A stretch of 64,000 nt of DNA from Bacteroidales bacterium (GTDB lineage Bacteria > Bacteroidota > Bacteroidia > Bacteroidales > Marinilabiliaceae). Position 1 is the first letter of the stretch, and each line of letters opens with the position of its first letter. Below, piece after piece: positions 45,297-53,915 of this stretch. The stretch spans positions 203,048 through 267,047 of the forward strand of contig QKJP01000026.1 in NCBI GenBank assembly GCA_003249255.1, in the 5' to 3' direction. The translations under genes were made by a program, and so were the position numbers. The notes below the pieces were generated by a model. The model saw only the letters and a list, made by a program, of their open reading frames with translations, was not told where the DNA came from and did not search any database.

Positions 45297-46363
45297 TATC
45301 GCTTAATCTTTAAATTTACATCGAAAATATTTTGCTGCTTGCTAATTCTCAAATCGTACTTGTTATTGTAAATAAGCTCCAGCCGTTCCTGTACGTTTTT
45401 TAGGCCTAAACCTTTATTTTGTTTAGCAGCCGTACTTAAAGAAGCATTGTTTTGAATATTGTTTTTTATTTTAAATATAACAAGTTCCGAAGTGGGCTCT
45501 AATTGCATTTCAATGAAATCATTTTTAGTTTGTTTTAAACCGTGTTTAAAAGCATTTTCTACAAAAGGAAATAAAATTAAGGGCGCTATCTTAAAATTAG
45601 GAATCGCATTGGGAAAATTTGTCTTAACATTAAAACTTTCATCGTGCCTAATTTTTTCTAACTCGATATAATTATTGATAAAGTTAATTTCTTTACTCAG
45701 CTCAACAAACTCGGTATTGCACTCATAAAGCATATAATCCAATAAATCAGAAAGGCGTACAATCACTTCCCTCGAAAGGGCAACATCGTTTTTTACCAAG
45801 GCGTAAAGGTTATTCATCATATTAAAGATGAAATGCGGATGGATTTGTTCTTTCAGTAATTCTAACTGCACCTCTTTAAGTTTTAACTCCAGTCTGTTTT
45901 TTTGCTGCTCTACATCAGACTTTTCAATTTGAAAACGAAAAGATTCCTTAACAAAATAAAATGAAGAGGATATCAATGATATTAAATAGGTGCCTAAGAG
46001 CAGTATAGTTACATCTTTAAGTGTGGGTATTACCTTATGTGGAAAAATCACACTGTAATAAAGAACGAAAAACGAATAGCATAAAGTGATAAACCATAAG
46101 GAAAATACAACAAGCGCAAAGAGTAAGTAAGAAAAGGCTATTTTCTTTCCTTTAAAGAATAATTTAGGAATTAGAAACTTATTGAGCACATAGGCATTGC
46201 CGAAACTTATTGCAAAAAGAATGGATGAAAAGCCCATTCGGATTTTCACGTCATACTCTCTATTACTTAGAACATAAAAAATATAGAGAGCTGCAACCAG
46301 CCAATATAAGAACTCCCATACCGGTAACTCAAATTTATTTTTTGTTGAATTATTTATAGCCAT
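45296..46363 (-). CDS. LytS-type membrane histidine kinase
   Basis: A 355-residue sensor kinase with four predicted membrane helices (about 15-33, 44-62, 78-104, 117-138), a short coiled linker (145-170), then the His_kinase domain: KEQIHPHFIFNMMNNL with phosphoacceptor H177 and the HATPase region PLILFPFVENAFKHG and GLGLKNVQERL. The periplasmic part is minimal, so the signal is likely in the membrane. The response regulator follows with a one-base overlap. Confidence 0.9.
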   Translation of the reverse strand: MAINNSTKNKFELPVWEFLYWLVAALYIFYVLSNREYDVKIRMGFSSILFAISFGNAYVLNKFLIPKLFFKGKKIAFSYLLFALVVFSLWFITLCYSFFVLYYSVIFPHKVIPTLKDVTILLLGTYLISLISSSFYFVKESFRFQIEKSDVEQQKNRLELKLKEVQLELLKEQIHPHFIFNMMNNLYALVKNDVALSREVIVRLSDLLDYMLYECNTEFVELSKEINFINNYIELEKIRHDESFNVKTNFPNAIPNFKIAPLILFPFVENAFKHGLKQTKNDFIEMQLEPTSELVIFKIKNNIQNNASLSTAAKQNKGLGLKNVQERLELIYNNKYDLRISKQQNIFDVNLKIKR

Positions 46364-46575
46364 AGCTGTTAAAGATAAATGTAAAACGGATTAAATAATA
46401 GCTCAGAGGTTTATTTTATGCCAATGGTAAATATGCGACTCTAAACAACCTATATGTCACTAACAAGCTTAAATTTGTAGTTAAGCCTAACATAATAGTT
46501 ATTCAAATAATATGTTTTAAAAGAAATATTTAATCCTGTACCATTGTTCCAGTATTAACCAAAAACAATAGAGTT

Positions 46576-46974
46576 ATGATAATTAGATTACTTCATGAGG
46601 GTGGGACAAGCTTTTCGTTTCCAATAGCATTTATGTGGATAACAAATATTGTGCTAGCTATTCTTTTTCTTATTTTTTACTTTCTAAAACGAAATCCTCA
46701 ACTACTAAAACGTATTAAAGATGGCATCTTGTTTATCGGCAGCTTTGCCTTTTTATTTGGTGTGTTAGGACAAATGATTGGCCTAATAGCCGCTTTAGAT
46801 GCAGTGTAGGTTGCACAAGGAGCTATAAAAGCAGACTACATTGCAGGGGGCTTAAAGGTGACATTTATAGTTCCTGTTTTCGGCTTATTGCTATTATTAG
46901 CGTCTTCTTTGGTGTGGTTTGTTTTTCGTAATCTTTTACTCTCCAGAAATAAAACGGAGAGTACGGATAATTAA
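46576..46974 (+). pseudogene. MotA/TolQ/ExbB-like small membrane protein interrupted by a TAG codon
   Basis: The first 77 codons end at a TAG (46807-46809). The same frame continues for 54 more codons without another stop, and the continuation (VAQGAIKADYIAGGLKVTFIVPVFGLLLLL...) is the expected second half of a short Bacteroidetes MotA/TolQ/ExbB-type protein, with three membrane helices in total (around 18-36, 50-75, and 98-118). The intact protein would have about 132 residues. The single-base change looks recent because the remaining half has not decayed. It could also be a sequencing error. No ExbD-like partner follows. Confidence 0.75.
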
Positions 46975-47176
46975 TTTGGATGTCCGTAATTATGCCTTAT
47001 TAATTTTGGTATAAGGTCTTAAGATTAAACAGATCTACCAGATGTAGGCGGGGAATCAGAGACACAAAGTTTTATAGTTTTACTACATAAACTCTGTGCT
47101 TTTGTGGCTCAGGTTAAAATAATTATTAGTTTCCTAGTTTTTATAAACTCAAATCTCAAATCGAAAGAAAGAAAAT

Positions 47177-48586
47177 ATGCTAAACAAGAGATTATTCCAC
47201 GCATTATTAATCTTATCTTTTTTTTATGCAGAATGTGCATTTTCTCAAGTATGGGACAATAAAATTATTGAATTACACCCACATAACTATTCGTTAAACA
47301 ATAGTAATTTAGATGAGCTCCGGTTAATATTTAAAAATCCTGTAGATACCGTAACAGGGTTTTTAACAATCTTTTCGGAAGAAGGAGCAGTTATCCACAC
47401 TTATAGTTTGGAAACCTCTGAAATAAGCGGCAAAGGAAGTGATACCATTCGAATAAGCATACCTGAGATGGCTGCAAGTAAAGAGTCTTCTTTTTCGGTA
47501 GCGATAAGCCCGGGTGCTTTCGGAAAAGATTATCCCGGAATGAAGCGTGTTGAAGAATGGAACTTCTCTAAAACAAGTTACCACAGAGAGCACATTAAAT
47601 CTGAAATTGTGAAAGACAGCTTTCAGTTATTTATTACACTGCCGGATAACTACAATCCCCAACGCGAAAAACCCTACCCTGTTGTATATGCATTAGATGG
47701 AAATTCGGGGGCTTATGTAGGGCATAACAATACCGCTCTTAGGTTTATGCGCGAAGAAAAAATTCCTGAAATAATTTTTATCGGCGTAGGCTATCCTGAT
47801 AAGTATAATGCTGACCTAGTTCGATTACGCGATTTTAACAGTTTTGAAGGCATCCTTAATTTCAATTATTTCCTAAAGAAAGAGTTGCTTCCATACTGTG
47901 ATAAAGTCTTTAATGCAGATGAAAATAATAGGTCTCTAATCGGTTTTTCACTTGGAGGGTTGTTTGGTGTATTTCCTTTGTTTAATACTGAAGAGATAGC
48001 TGATAGAACTTTTAAAAACTTCTCGCTAAGTGACCCCACATTGTTTGTAGCTGATACAATTAACGGAGTACCCAGGACGGTATTTACTTTTGAACAGGCT
48101 TATTTTAATAAAAGCAAAGAGTTACCCGTAAAGCTTTTTATGGGTACAGGAAATGACATATATAAAACTAATTTGTATTACTGTAATAAATTTGATTCAG
48201 TTATGAATTGCAGAAATTACAAAGGATTAGATTACGTTTATCATATTTCGGATATCGGAAATCATGTCGGTTTAAGAACACCGCATTTCGAGTTAAGTCT
48301 TCAATGGTTTTTCGATGGGGTGGAAATTCCTAAAAATCAATCCGGAACAACGGAATTTAGCCTTGAAAAACTAAAAATTTCTCCTAATCCGTCATCAGGA
48401 ATAATCACAATAGAATCCGAAACTGATTTAAAACAGATAGCTTTGTATTCTTTGACAGGAGAAAAGCTTAAAGGGTGGAATAGATCTGGAATTAAAAGAG
48501 CTGTGCTTGATTTATATAGTTTTGATCCTGGTATTTATCTGTTGCAAGCCGGAAATAATCTCTCTAAAATTGTACTGATAGATTAG
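47177..48586 (+). CDS. Secreted esterase with a type IX secretion sorting domain
   Basis: A 469-residue exported protein. Signal peptide (cleavage near FSQ), an N-terminal beta domain (about 25-135) and an alpha/beta-hydrolase of the esterase D/enterochelin esterase type (about 140-395) with VVYALDGN, nucleophile S258 in GFSLGG and a likely catalytic His in GNHVGLRTP. The C-terminal 80 residues (LKISPNPSSGIITIE...GIYLLQ) form a type IX secretion sorting (Por) domain, so it is exported through the outer membrane. Substrate unknown; it may be a feruloyl or siderophore esterase. It stands alone after the broken MotA-like gene. Confidence 0.87.
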   Translation: MLNKRLFHALLILSFFYAECAFSQVWDNKIIELHPHNYSLNNSNLDELRLIFKNPVDTVTGFLTIFSEEGAVIHTYSLETSEISGKGSDTIRISIPEMAASKESSFSVAISPGAFGKDYPGMKRVEEWNFSKTSYHREHIKSEIVKDSFQLFITLPDNYNPQREKPYPVVYALDGNSGAYVGHNNTALRFMREEKIPEIIFIGVGYPDKYNADLVRLRDFNSFEGILNFNYFLKKELLPYCDKVFNADENNRSLIGFSLGGLFGVFPLFNTEEIADRTFKNFSLSDPTLFVADTINGVPRTVFTFEQAYFNKSKELPVKLFMGTGNDIYKTNLYYCNKFDSVMNCRNYKGLDYVYHISDIGNHVGLRTPHFELSLQWFFDGVEIPKNQSGTTEFSLEKLKISPNPSSGIITIESETDLKQIALYSLTGEKLKGWNRSGIKRAVLDLYSFDPGIYLLQAGNNLSKIVLID

Positions 48587-48821
48587 AAAATAAATTGGGT
48601 TTATTTTTAAGAGGTAAATGGCTCATGAAATGAATAACAGAATTAGTTATCCTTGTTTATGTGTAGAAAAGCCTCCTGTAATATCATCTATTACTGAAAC
48701 CTAGAGTGTTGAGATTTTAAACATTACGGCTTCAAGTTTAAAAGCTATTTAATATTCTAACAATCAATATATTTTTGAGTTTTTACTCTCTCACTAAAAT
48801 TCCTGGTTGGTAAGTTTTAAT

Positions 48822-48859
48822 AAAAGCGAATTTCAATTGTTTTGAGATTCGTTTTTTTT
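48822..48859 (+). terminator. Terminator-like hairpin
   Basis: Stem starting AAAAGCGAATTTCAA pairs (with G-U pairs) with TTGAGATTCGTTTTT, ending in a T-run. It is 236 bases after the esterase stop, and could end that transcript. Confidence 0.6.
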
Positions 48860-48951
48860 ATGAGTTCAAATTCAAATTTTCAAACAAAATTTTCGAGTCG
48901 TTTAGGTATTGAGAATATTCTCTCAATTCTCTATCGTATTGAATGTTAGGC

Positions 48952-48982
48952 TTTGCCTGCTAAAAAGATTTTACTAATTTTG
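48952..48982 (+). promoter_or_regulatory. Bacteroidetes-type promoter of the DUF3360 gene
   Basis: TTTG at 48952-48955, a 19-base spacer and TAATTTTG at 48975-48982: an exact match. Expected start near 48989, giving an 85-base leader. Confidence 0.65.
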
Positions 48983-49073
48983 CCGCGCCTTTTTTTATCG
49001 GAGTTGGGTAATGGTAAATATGGCACTGTTAAGGAAAAAAGTGAAGTAATAATATAAATACATTAAATCATTT

Positions 49074-50567
49074 ATGAAAAATGAAAACGGTAGCTCATAC
49101 AAAGAGCAAAGAAAAAAAGCTAATGAATTTAGCAGTCGTGAGGAGTATCTAGATCATGAGCTAACCATTATGAAATTCCGCAAATGGAGAATCCACCTTC
49201 CATTTAGAGATTTTAGCATCGAGTTGGAAGATTTAGTTCCTGCTTTAGCTGCAACTATTGGTAAAATTGTAATGGTTGCTGCAATGGTTGCTGCCTTTGC
49301 AATTGAATTTAATCTTTTTGGAGGTGATGCGACATTAAGAAATGCATTTATTGCAGAAAATGTTAGATGGGAATTATTAATTGCCGGTGGTATTTTCGTA
49401 ATACTTTTCTCTGGTATCCTTAATCCAAATTCGAACCTCGCAGGTACACATGGTCCAATGATCCCTTTAATTGCAATGATAGCCGCTGCCGGAGGTCACC
49501 CCTTAGCACTTGGTGTAATGGTTGGTTTATTTGGTATGGTGCTTGCTCTTACAAAAGGAGGATCTAAGTTGATGAATCTTACAGGAGTAGGCGTTCGTGC
49601 AGGTTTGCTTATTTTCCTTGGAGCCACAGGGCTTTTAGGGCAGATTAATAAATTTGGATTATGGTCTGCTGCAGAAGCTGGTTTAGAAGGAGCTAAATCA
49701 GGGCCTATTTCTTTTGCAGTGATTGGTGTAACAGTTATTATTTATGCTTATTTAGCAAAGGTAAATAAACGTTGGTTAGCCATTCCTTTATGTTCTGCTA
49801 TTGCAGGTCTAGTAGCTTTTGTAATGGGAGCTGAATTTCAATTTACTACAGCCCCTGGATTACCTCATTTTGATCCAACCTGGTGGTGGGGTGAAACAAC
49901 TGGTTGGACCTTAGGTTGGCCTGGAGTTAAAGAATTTATCGCAGTAACTCCTTTTGCCATTTTGGCGGTTGCGATGTGGACTCCTGATTATTTAGGGCAT
50001 CGTGTGTTTCAAGAAATGAATTATCCAAAAAATGCAAAAGGTGTGTTAATGGATATTGATGATACTATGACTGTAACTTCAATTCGTCAGGCTGTTGGTT
50101 CATTCTTAGGGGGTGGTAACTTAGCATCCTCTTGGGGTACTTACATGATTCCTGCTGCAATCGCTAAGCGTCCTATTCCAGGTGGAGCTATTCTTACAGG
50201 TATTCTTTGTGTTGTTGCTTCTATACTTGGTTATCCTATGGATTTGGCAATGTGGGCGCCAGTATTGCGTGTAGCTCTTATTGTTGGTGTATTCTTACCA
50301 CTTTTAGAGGCTGGAATGCAGATGGTTCAAAAGCACAAAGATGCTTTAAGTGCCGGGACTTGTATTTTTGCCAGTGCTTTTGTGAATCCTGTATTTGGTT
50401 GGGCATTAACCATGTTGTTAGATAATTTAGGATTGATTGGAGACAGTGAAAGAGCAGCCGAACTTTCTCTTAAAGATAAGCTGATTATTCCTGGAGTTAT
50501 GTTTATTATTTGTGTGGGTTCACTTGCATTGGTTGGTCAATTGCCGGGAATTCCTTCAATTTTATAA
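49074..50567 (+). CDS. DUF3360-family membrane transporter
   Basis: A 497-residue integral membrane protein with a hydrophilic N-terminal segment (REEYLDHELTIMKFRKWRIHLPFRDF) followed by about 12 helices. The sequence LFSGILNPNSNLAGTHGPMIPLIAMIAAAGGHPLA and SFLGGGNLASSWGTYMIPAAIAKRPIPGGAI resembles the SulP/UraA (SLC26/NCS2) fold; the family I recognise is DUF3360, best known from Vibrio and of unknown substrate. It has its own promoter and terminator. A purine, anion or bicarbonate substrate would be a guess. Confidence 0.78.
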   Translation: MKNENGSSYKEQRKKANEFSSREEYLDHELTIMKFRKWRIHLPFRDFSIELEDLVPALAATIGKIVMVAAMVAAFAIEFNLFGGDATLRNAFIAENVRWELLIAGGIFVILFSGILNPNSNLAGTHGPMIPLIAMIAAAGGHPLALGVMVGLFGMVLALTKGGSKLMNLTGVGVRAGLLIFLGATGLLGQINKFGLWSAAEAGLEGAKSGPISFAVIGVTVIIYAYLAKVNKRWLAIPLCSAIAGLVAFVMGAEFQFTTAPGLPHFDPTWWWGETTGWTLGWPGVKEFIAVTPFAILAVAMWTPDYLGHRVFQEMNYPKNAKGVLMDIDDTMTVTSIRQAVGSFLGGGNLASSWGTYMIPAAIAKRPIPGGAILTGILCVVASILGYPMDLAMWAPVLRVALIVGVFLPLLEAGMQMVQKHKDALSAGTCIFASAFVNPVFGWALTMLLDNLGLIGDSERAAELSLKDKLIIPGVMFIICVGSLALVGQLPGIPSIL

Positions 50568-50594
50568 ACAAATTAATTTTTTCGAAAAATAAAT

Positions 50595-50628
50595 ATACCC
50601 GGGCATTTTGCTCGGGTATTTTTTTTCT
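50595..50628 (+). terminator. Rho-independent terminator after the DUF3360 gene
   Basis: Stem ATACCCG...CGGGTAT with a short loop, then eight T. Confidence 0.83.
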
Positions 50629-50814
50629 ATTGGAGTTGTTTTTTTGGATGTAAGTGTTTGATTAGTAAAATTTTGTAATTTAATGTATTGAGTGTCGTCT
50701 TTTTAGCCTAAACTATTATGTAAAGATGATGAAGCTTTCTTCTTGATTAATTGTTTGTTCTTTAGAATGTTAAGTTTTTGTTAACTTATTAAATAATTAG
50801 AAATAATTTATATA

Positions 50815-50847
50815 TTTAATTGAACATTTAATTGAACATTTAATTTA
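50815..50847. repeat. 12-bp tandem repeat
   Basis: TTTAATTGAACA occurs twice in tandem at 50815-50826 and 50827-50838, followed by a partial third copy TTTAATTTA, about 20 bases before the start codon of the next gene. It could be an operator array or a slippage product. Confidence 0.6.
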
Positions 50848-50866
50848 TGCCCTAAAAACCTTGCTT

Positions 50867-51142
50867 ATGAATACTAAATGTGACGAGTTATTTTCAACTA
50901 AAAATGATATCATTAAGCTATGTCTAAATCCTGATGTTGAGTTTGTAACTATCTTTAAAGAGGATGGAACTTGCGTTTTAGAATGTAGTGAGCCCCAAAA
51001 TTGTTTAGTTTTTAAAGATTTGGAAGATGGTCATTATTTGGTCGTTGTTAACATGAAGGGAGGTACATATTGTACTAATATCTCTGAGAAAACCACATTA
51101 TTACCTGTGTTTAAACAAGAAGAACAATTTCAGATTATATAA
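50867..51142 (+). CDS. Small protein of unknown function
   Basis: A 91-residue soluble protein with five cysteines (in TKCDE, KLCLN, GTCVLEC, QNCLV and TYCTN), some of which could be metal or disulfide ligands. No signal is seen. The chosen start is ATG at 50867; a TTG lies 6 bases upstream. The 12-bp tandem repeat precedes it. It ends 61 bases before the GreA/B-like gene and may be co-transcribed with it. Confidence 0.65.
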   Translation: MNTKCDELFSTKNDIIKLCLNPDVEFVTIFKEDGTCVLECSEPQNCLVFKDLEDGHYLVVVNMKGGTYCTNISEKTTLLPVFKQEEQFQII

Positions 51143-51203
51143 TTCTTTTTGATAGACGTGATTTCATTTCTTTCCTATATCTTTCGCTACGAATGTTTAT
51201 TAG

Positions 51204-51653
51204 ATGAATATAAAAGCGAAAATTATTTCTTTACTTTCAGCAAGTCTTGAGAGTCGATTGTTGGAGTACCGAAAAGGTCTCCATTCCCTTACCGAATCAA
51301 AAAAATCTGATACCAAAAGTAGTGCCGGTGATAAGTTTGAAACTGGTCGCGAAATGATTCAGATAGAGATGAACAAAGTTCAATCCCAAATTTCCAAGAC
51401 TGAATTGCTTTTACAAGACCTTTCTAAATTAGATCCGATAAATAAATATGAGAGTGTTTCTTTTGGTAGTTTAGTAAAAACTAACCAAGGAACTTATTTT
51501 ATTTCCATTGGTTGGGGGAAAGTTATGGTGGATGATTTGGCGTTGTTTGTTATTTCATTAGCGTCTCCTTTGGGGCAAATGTTAAACGGAAAGCAGGTTA
51601 ATTCCGAATTTATTTTTCAAGGAAATATTTATATAATCGAAGAACTTAATTAG
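51204..51653 (+). CDS. GreA/GreB C-terminal-domain protein
   Basis: A 149-residue protein with an N-terminal helical section (about 1-75, coiled, rich in K, S, Q and E) and a C-terminal FKBP-like domain (VSFGSLVKTNQGTYFISIG...LASPLGQMLNGKQVNSEFIFQGNIYIIEEL) of the GreA/GreB kind. In databases such Bacteroidetes proteins often carry the misleading name 3-oxoacyl-ACP synthase. A transcription-elongation or RNA polymerase secondary-channel role is likely; the acidic tip residues of GreA are not apparent. Not in a Gre/RNAP operon. Confidence 0.72.
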   Translation: MNIKAKIISLLSASLESRLLEYRKGLHSLTESKKSDTKSSAGDKFETGREMIQIEMNKVQSQISKTELLLQDLSKLDPINKYESVSFGSLVKTNQGTYFISIGWGKVMVDDLALFVISLASPLGQMLNGKQVNSEFIFQGNIYIIEELN

Positions 51654-51677
51654 TCGTATTAGTTAAGATAAATATCT

Positions 51678-52610
51678 ATGAATCACATTGAAATTGCATC
51701 CAAAGGAAAAAATCACTGGTGGCGTTATTTAATAATGGTCGCTGTTTCACTATTTGGAGCCCAACTATTAGGAGGGATACCTTTGGGCGTTTTAATTGCG
51801 TACAAAATTAAATCCCATCCTGATTTTCAAACTCCTAGTAATTCTATGGATTTTGAAGCCTATGGAATAGATCCTATTCTGGGGTTTATTTTGGCTTTAA
51901 TTCCCTTTGTTTTAAGTCTTTATTTATTTTGGGTACTGATTAATCCCATCCATGGAAGAAGATTTACCGAAGTCATTAATGGTACTAACCGTATACGTTG
52001 GAATCGTTTTTTTAGGGGCTTACTTGTTTGGGGCGGTATTATAGCAGTTCTTTCGGTTTTAGATGTTTTTGTTATCGAGCCGGGTAATTATTCGTTAAAC
52101 TTTGATATTACATCTTTCTTGCCACTATTGGTAGTTGCACTTTTGTTGTTGCCCGTTCAAACAGCTTTTGAGGAGGTTTTATTTAGAGGTTATATAGCAC
52201 AGGGTGTTGGTGTATTGACCACGAATCGCTGGATGGTGGTAATTATACCATCCATATTTTTTGCCTTAATGCATGGTTTAAACCCGGAGGTCTTTAAGCA
52301 TGGGTTTGGTATTATGATGTTGCAATATTTCTTAATTGCCGCAGTATTTGCTTTGGTATCCTGGTTTGACGATGGAATAGAATTAGCGATGGGAGCACAT
52401 GCTGCTAATAATATTTTTTTAAGTTTGTTTGTAACGGCTGAAGAATCTGCACTTCAAACTCCTTCTGTTTTTAAGGTGATCGAAACAAATCTTTATAAAG
52501 ATTTTGTGATGCTTTTTGTTGCTTGTTTGGTATTTGTGATACTCCTAACCTGGAAATATCGATGGAATATCTCTCATTTAGTAAAGGATAGTAAAATAAG
52601 AATGAGATAA
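51678..52610 (+). CDS. CPBP-family intramembrane metalloprotease
   Basis: A 310-residue protein with seven to eight hydrophobic helices. The Abi/CPBP motifs are EEVLFRG (E165, E166, R170), FALMHG (around H205) and HAANN (around H244), which form the zinc site within the membrane. Family members process CAAX-type or other membrane proteins and some protect against bacteriocins. It starts 24 bases after the GreA/B-like gene, so shared transcription is likely. Confidence 0.9.
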   Translation: MNHIEIASKGKNHWWRYLIMVAVSLFGAQLLGGIPLGVLIAYKIKSHPDFQTPSNSMDFEAYGIDPILGFILALIPFVLSLYLFWVLINPIHGRRFTEVINGTNRIRWNRFFRGLLVWGGIIAVLSVLDVFVIEPGNYSLNFDITSFLPLLVVALLLLPVQTAFEEVLFRGYIAQGVGVLTTNRWMVVIIPSIFFALMHGLNPEVFKHGFGIMMLQYFLIAAVFALVSWFDDGIELAMGAHAANNIFLSLFVTAEESALQTPSVFKVIETNLYKDFVMLFVACLVFVILLTWKYRWNISHLVKDSKIRMR

Positions 52611-52613
52611 ATG

Positions 52614-52644
52614 AAAAAGAGAGTCATTATTTTGACTCTCTTTT
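52614..52644. terminator. Bidirectional terminator overlapping the end of the BFD-like gene
   Basis: Stem AAAAGAGAGTCA / TGACTCTCTTTT with a 6-base loop. The loop contains the stop codon of the minus-strand BFD-like gene and one arm lies in its coding sequence. Confidence 0.83.
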
Positions 52645-52824
52645 GTTGATTTCTTCTTCCAATATTTCTTCTATATCTGCAGTGCAACTTCCACAAATCA
52701 TGGCCACATTTGTTTCATCCTGGAGCTCTTCAAAAGAAGTTATGTTGTTTTTTCTGATAACCTCTATGATTTGTCCTTTTGTAAGGTTCATGTGTCTGCA
52801 AGCGAGTTCGTTATCTTCCAGCAT
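52627..52824 (-). CDS. BFD-like [2Fe-2S]-binding domain protein
   Basis: A 65-residue single-domain protein resembling the bacterioferritin-associated ferredoxin family. ACRHMNLTKGQIIEVI and MICGSCTADIEEIL match the family pattern, but of the four usual ligands only C9, C44 and C47 are present; the first position of CxC is Leu. Either a different fourth ligand is used or the cluster is lost. The stop codon lies in the loop of the shared terminator. A bacterioferritin gene is not adjacent. Confidence 0.75.
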   Translation of the reverse strand: MLEDNELACRHMNLTKGQIIEVIRKNNITSFEELQDETNVAMICGSCTADIEEILEEEINKRESK

Positions 52825-53051
52825 AATAGTGTTTGTTTTAATAATTAAATTATTGATAAGTAATCGGATTTATGATCTAATGATCTGCAATCTATCCCTG
52901 ATGTTAGGTTCATTGATATTGAGTTTTACCCAGCCTTTCAATCATCGAAAAGAAAATATACTAGGTTGAACTTTCATGCATTAGATAATTAGCACATAAA
53001 GGATTTGTCCTAATTATCTTTCAACCTATAAAAAACTATTATCCTAACATC
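52825..53051. other. Intergenic region with a nested hairpin
   Basis: A 10-bp inverted repeat AGATAATTAG (52983-52992) / CTAATTATCT (53010-53019) encloses AGGA/TCCT. It lies 33 bases downstream of the PHP gene end on the minus strand and may act as its transcript end; the T-run is weak. Confidence 0.4.
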
Positions 53052-53915
53052 CTAACCACTTACGTTTATAACATCATTTACAGGTATTTGTTCCCAACCG
53101 TTACCATTAAATACAGAAACGTTTTCTAAACCCATTTCTTTAAGGGTTTTATGTTGTTGGATAAATCCATTAAGCAATTCTGATTTATGATGGGCATCTA
53201 CCGAAACGGTTAAAGGAATCTTTAATGCGATACATTTCTTAATGATGTTTGCGTTAGGAAAAGTTGTTGGGTATTTTTTACGGTAAATTCCTCTCAAATT
53301 GATCTCCACAATCGTACCTGCTTGTTTTATTACCTCAAGTGTTTCGTCGATAATGGATTGATACCAATTGTCACTTTGCCGAAAATACCTGTCTTTGTTT
53401 TTCATCACCACTTTATCCATGTGACCAATGATGTCAGGTTTCTCTTCATTAATCATGGATTGTATTTGAGAATAATACTGGCCTATAGCTTTTTTAATAT
53501 CCCCATTAAACAAAGTTGATATTCCTTCCTCGTAATTGCTATCCGGGCCATCTAAAAACCAAAAATTGTCAGGAATATCCGGATTTTCAACGATGTGAAT
53601 AGAGCCTATGATGTAATCCAGTTGAGCAATTTTTCGAAGTTCTTTAAAAGAGATGGTTTTGTGTGGTATATAATCAGCTTCTAAGGCTCTGTAAATCTTT
53701 AGCTTATTTTTATGTTGTTGCTTTAAAGTATCAATTTTGTTGATATAGGCATTGAGGTTTTCGAATTTGAGAGCCCATTGTGCCGGGATAAAGAGGGGAG
53801 CATGGCTTGAAAAACCAATCGCACTAAAACCTAACTTCTGAGCTTCAGCACAAATTTCCTCCATGGTAGATTTTCCATCGCATAATTCAGAATGTGTATG
53901 AAAGCTGTATAGCAT
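53052..53915 (-). CDS. PHP-domain histidinol-phosphatase-like hydrolase (copy 2)
   Basis: A 287-residue PHP-fold phosphatase of the same type as the one at 24917-25780. SFHTHSELCDG carries the first metal-binding His pair; GFSSHAPLF, LEADYIP, IIGSIHIVE, GHMDKV and VSVDAHH supply the others. It starts at the ATG of MLYSFHTHS with a short N-terminus. Which copy is the true histidinol phosphatase is not visible from sequence. Confidence 0.87.
   Translation of the reverse strand: MLYSFHTHSELCDGKSTMEEICAEAQKLGFSAIGFSSHAPLFIPAQWALKFENLNAYINKIDTLKQQHKNKLKIYRALEADYIPHKTISFKELRKIAQLDYIIGSIHIVENPDIPDNFWFLDGPDSNYEEGISTLFNGDIKKAIGQYYSQIQSMINEEKPDIIGHMDKVVMKNKDRYFRQSDNWYQSIIDETLEVIKQAGTIVEINLRGIYRKKYPTTFPNANIIKKCIALKIPLTVSVDAHHKSELLNGFIQQHKTLKEMGLENVSVFNGNGWEQIPVNDVINVSG

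Larger units (their letters stand above)
48587..49073. other. Intergenic region before the DUF3360 gene
   Basis: About 490 bases with a terminator-like hairpin (48822-48859) and a perfect promoter (48952-48982). No gene or RNA was recognised in the rest. Confidence 0.45.
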
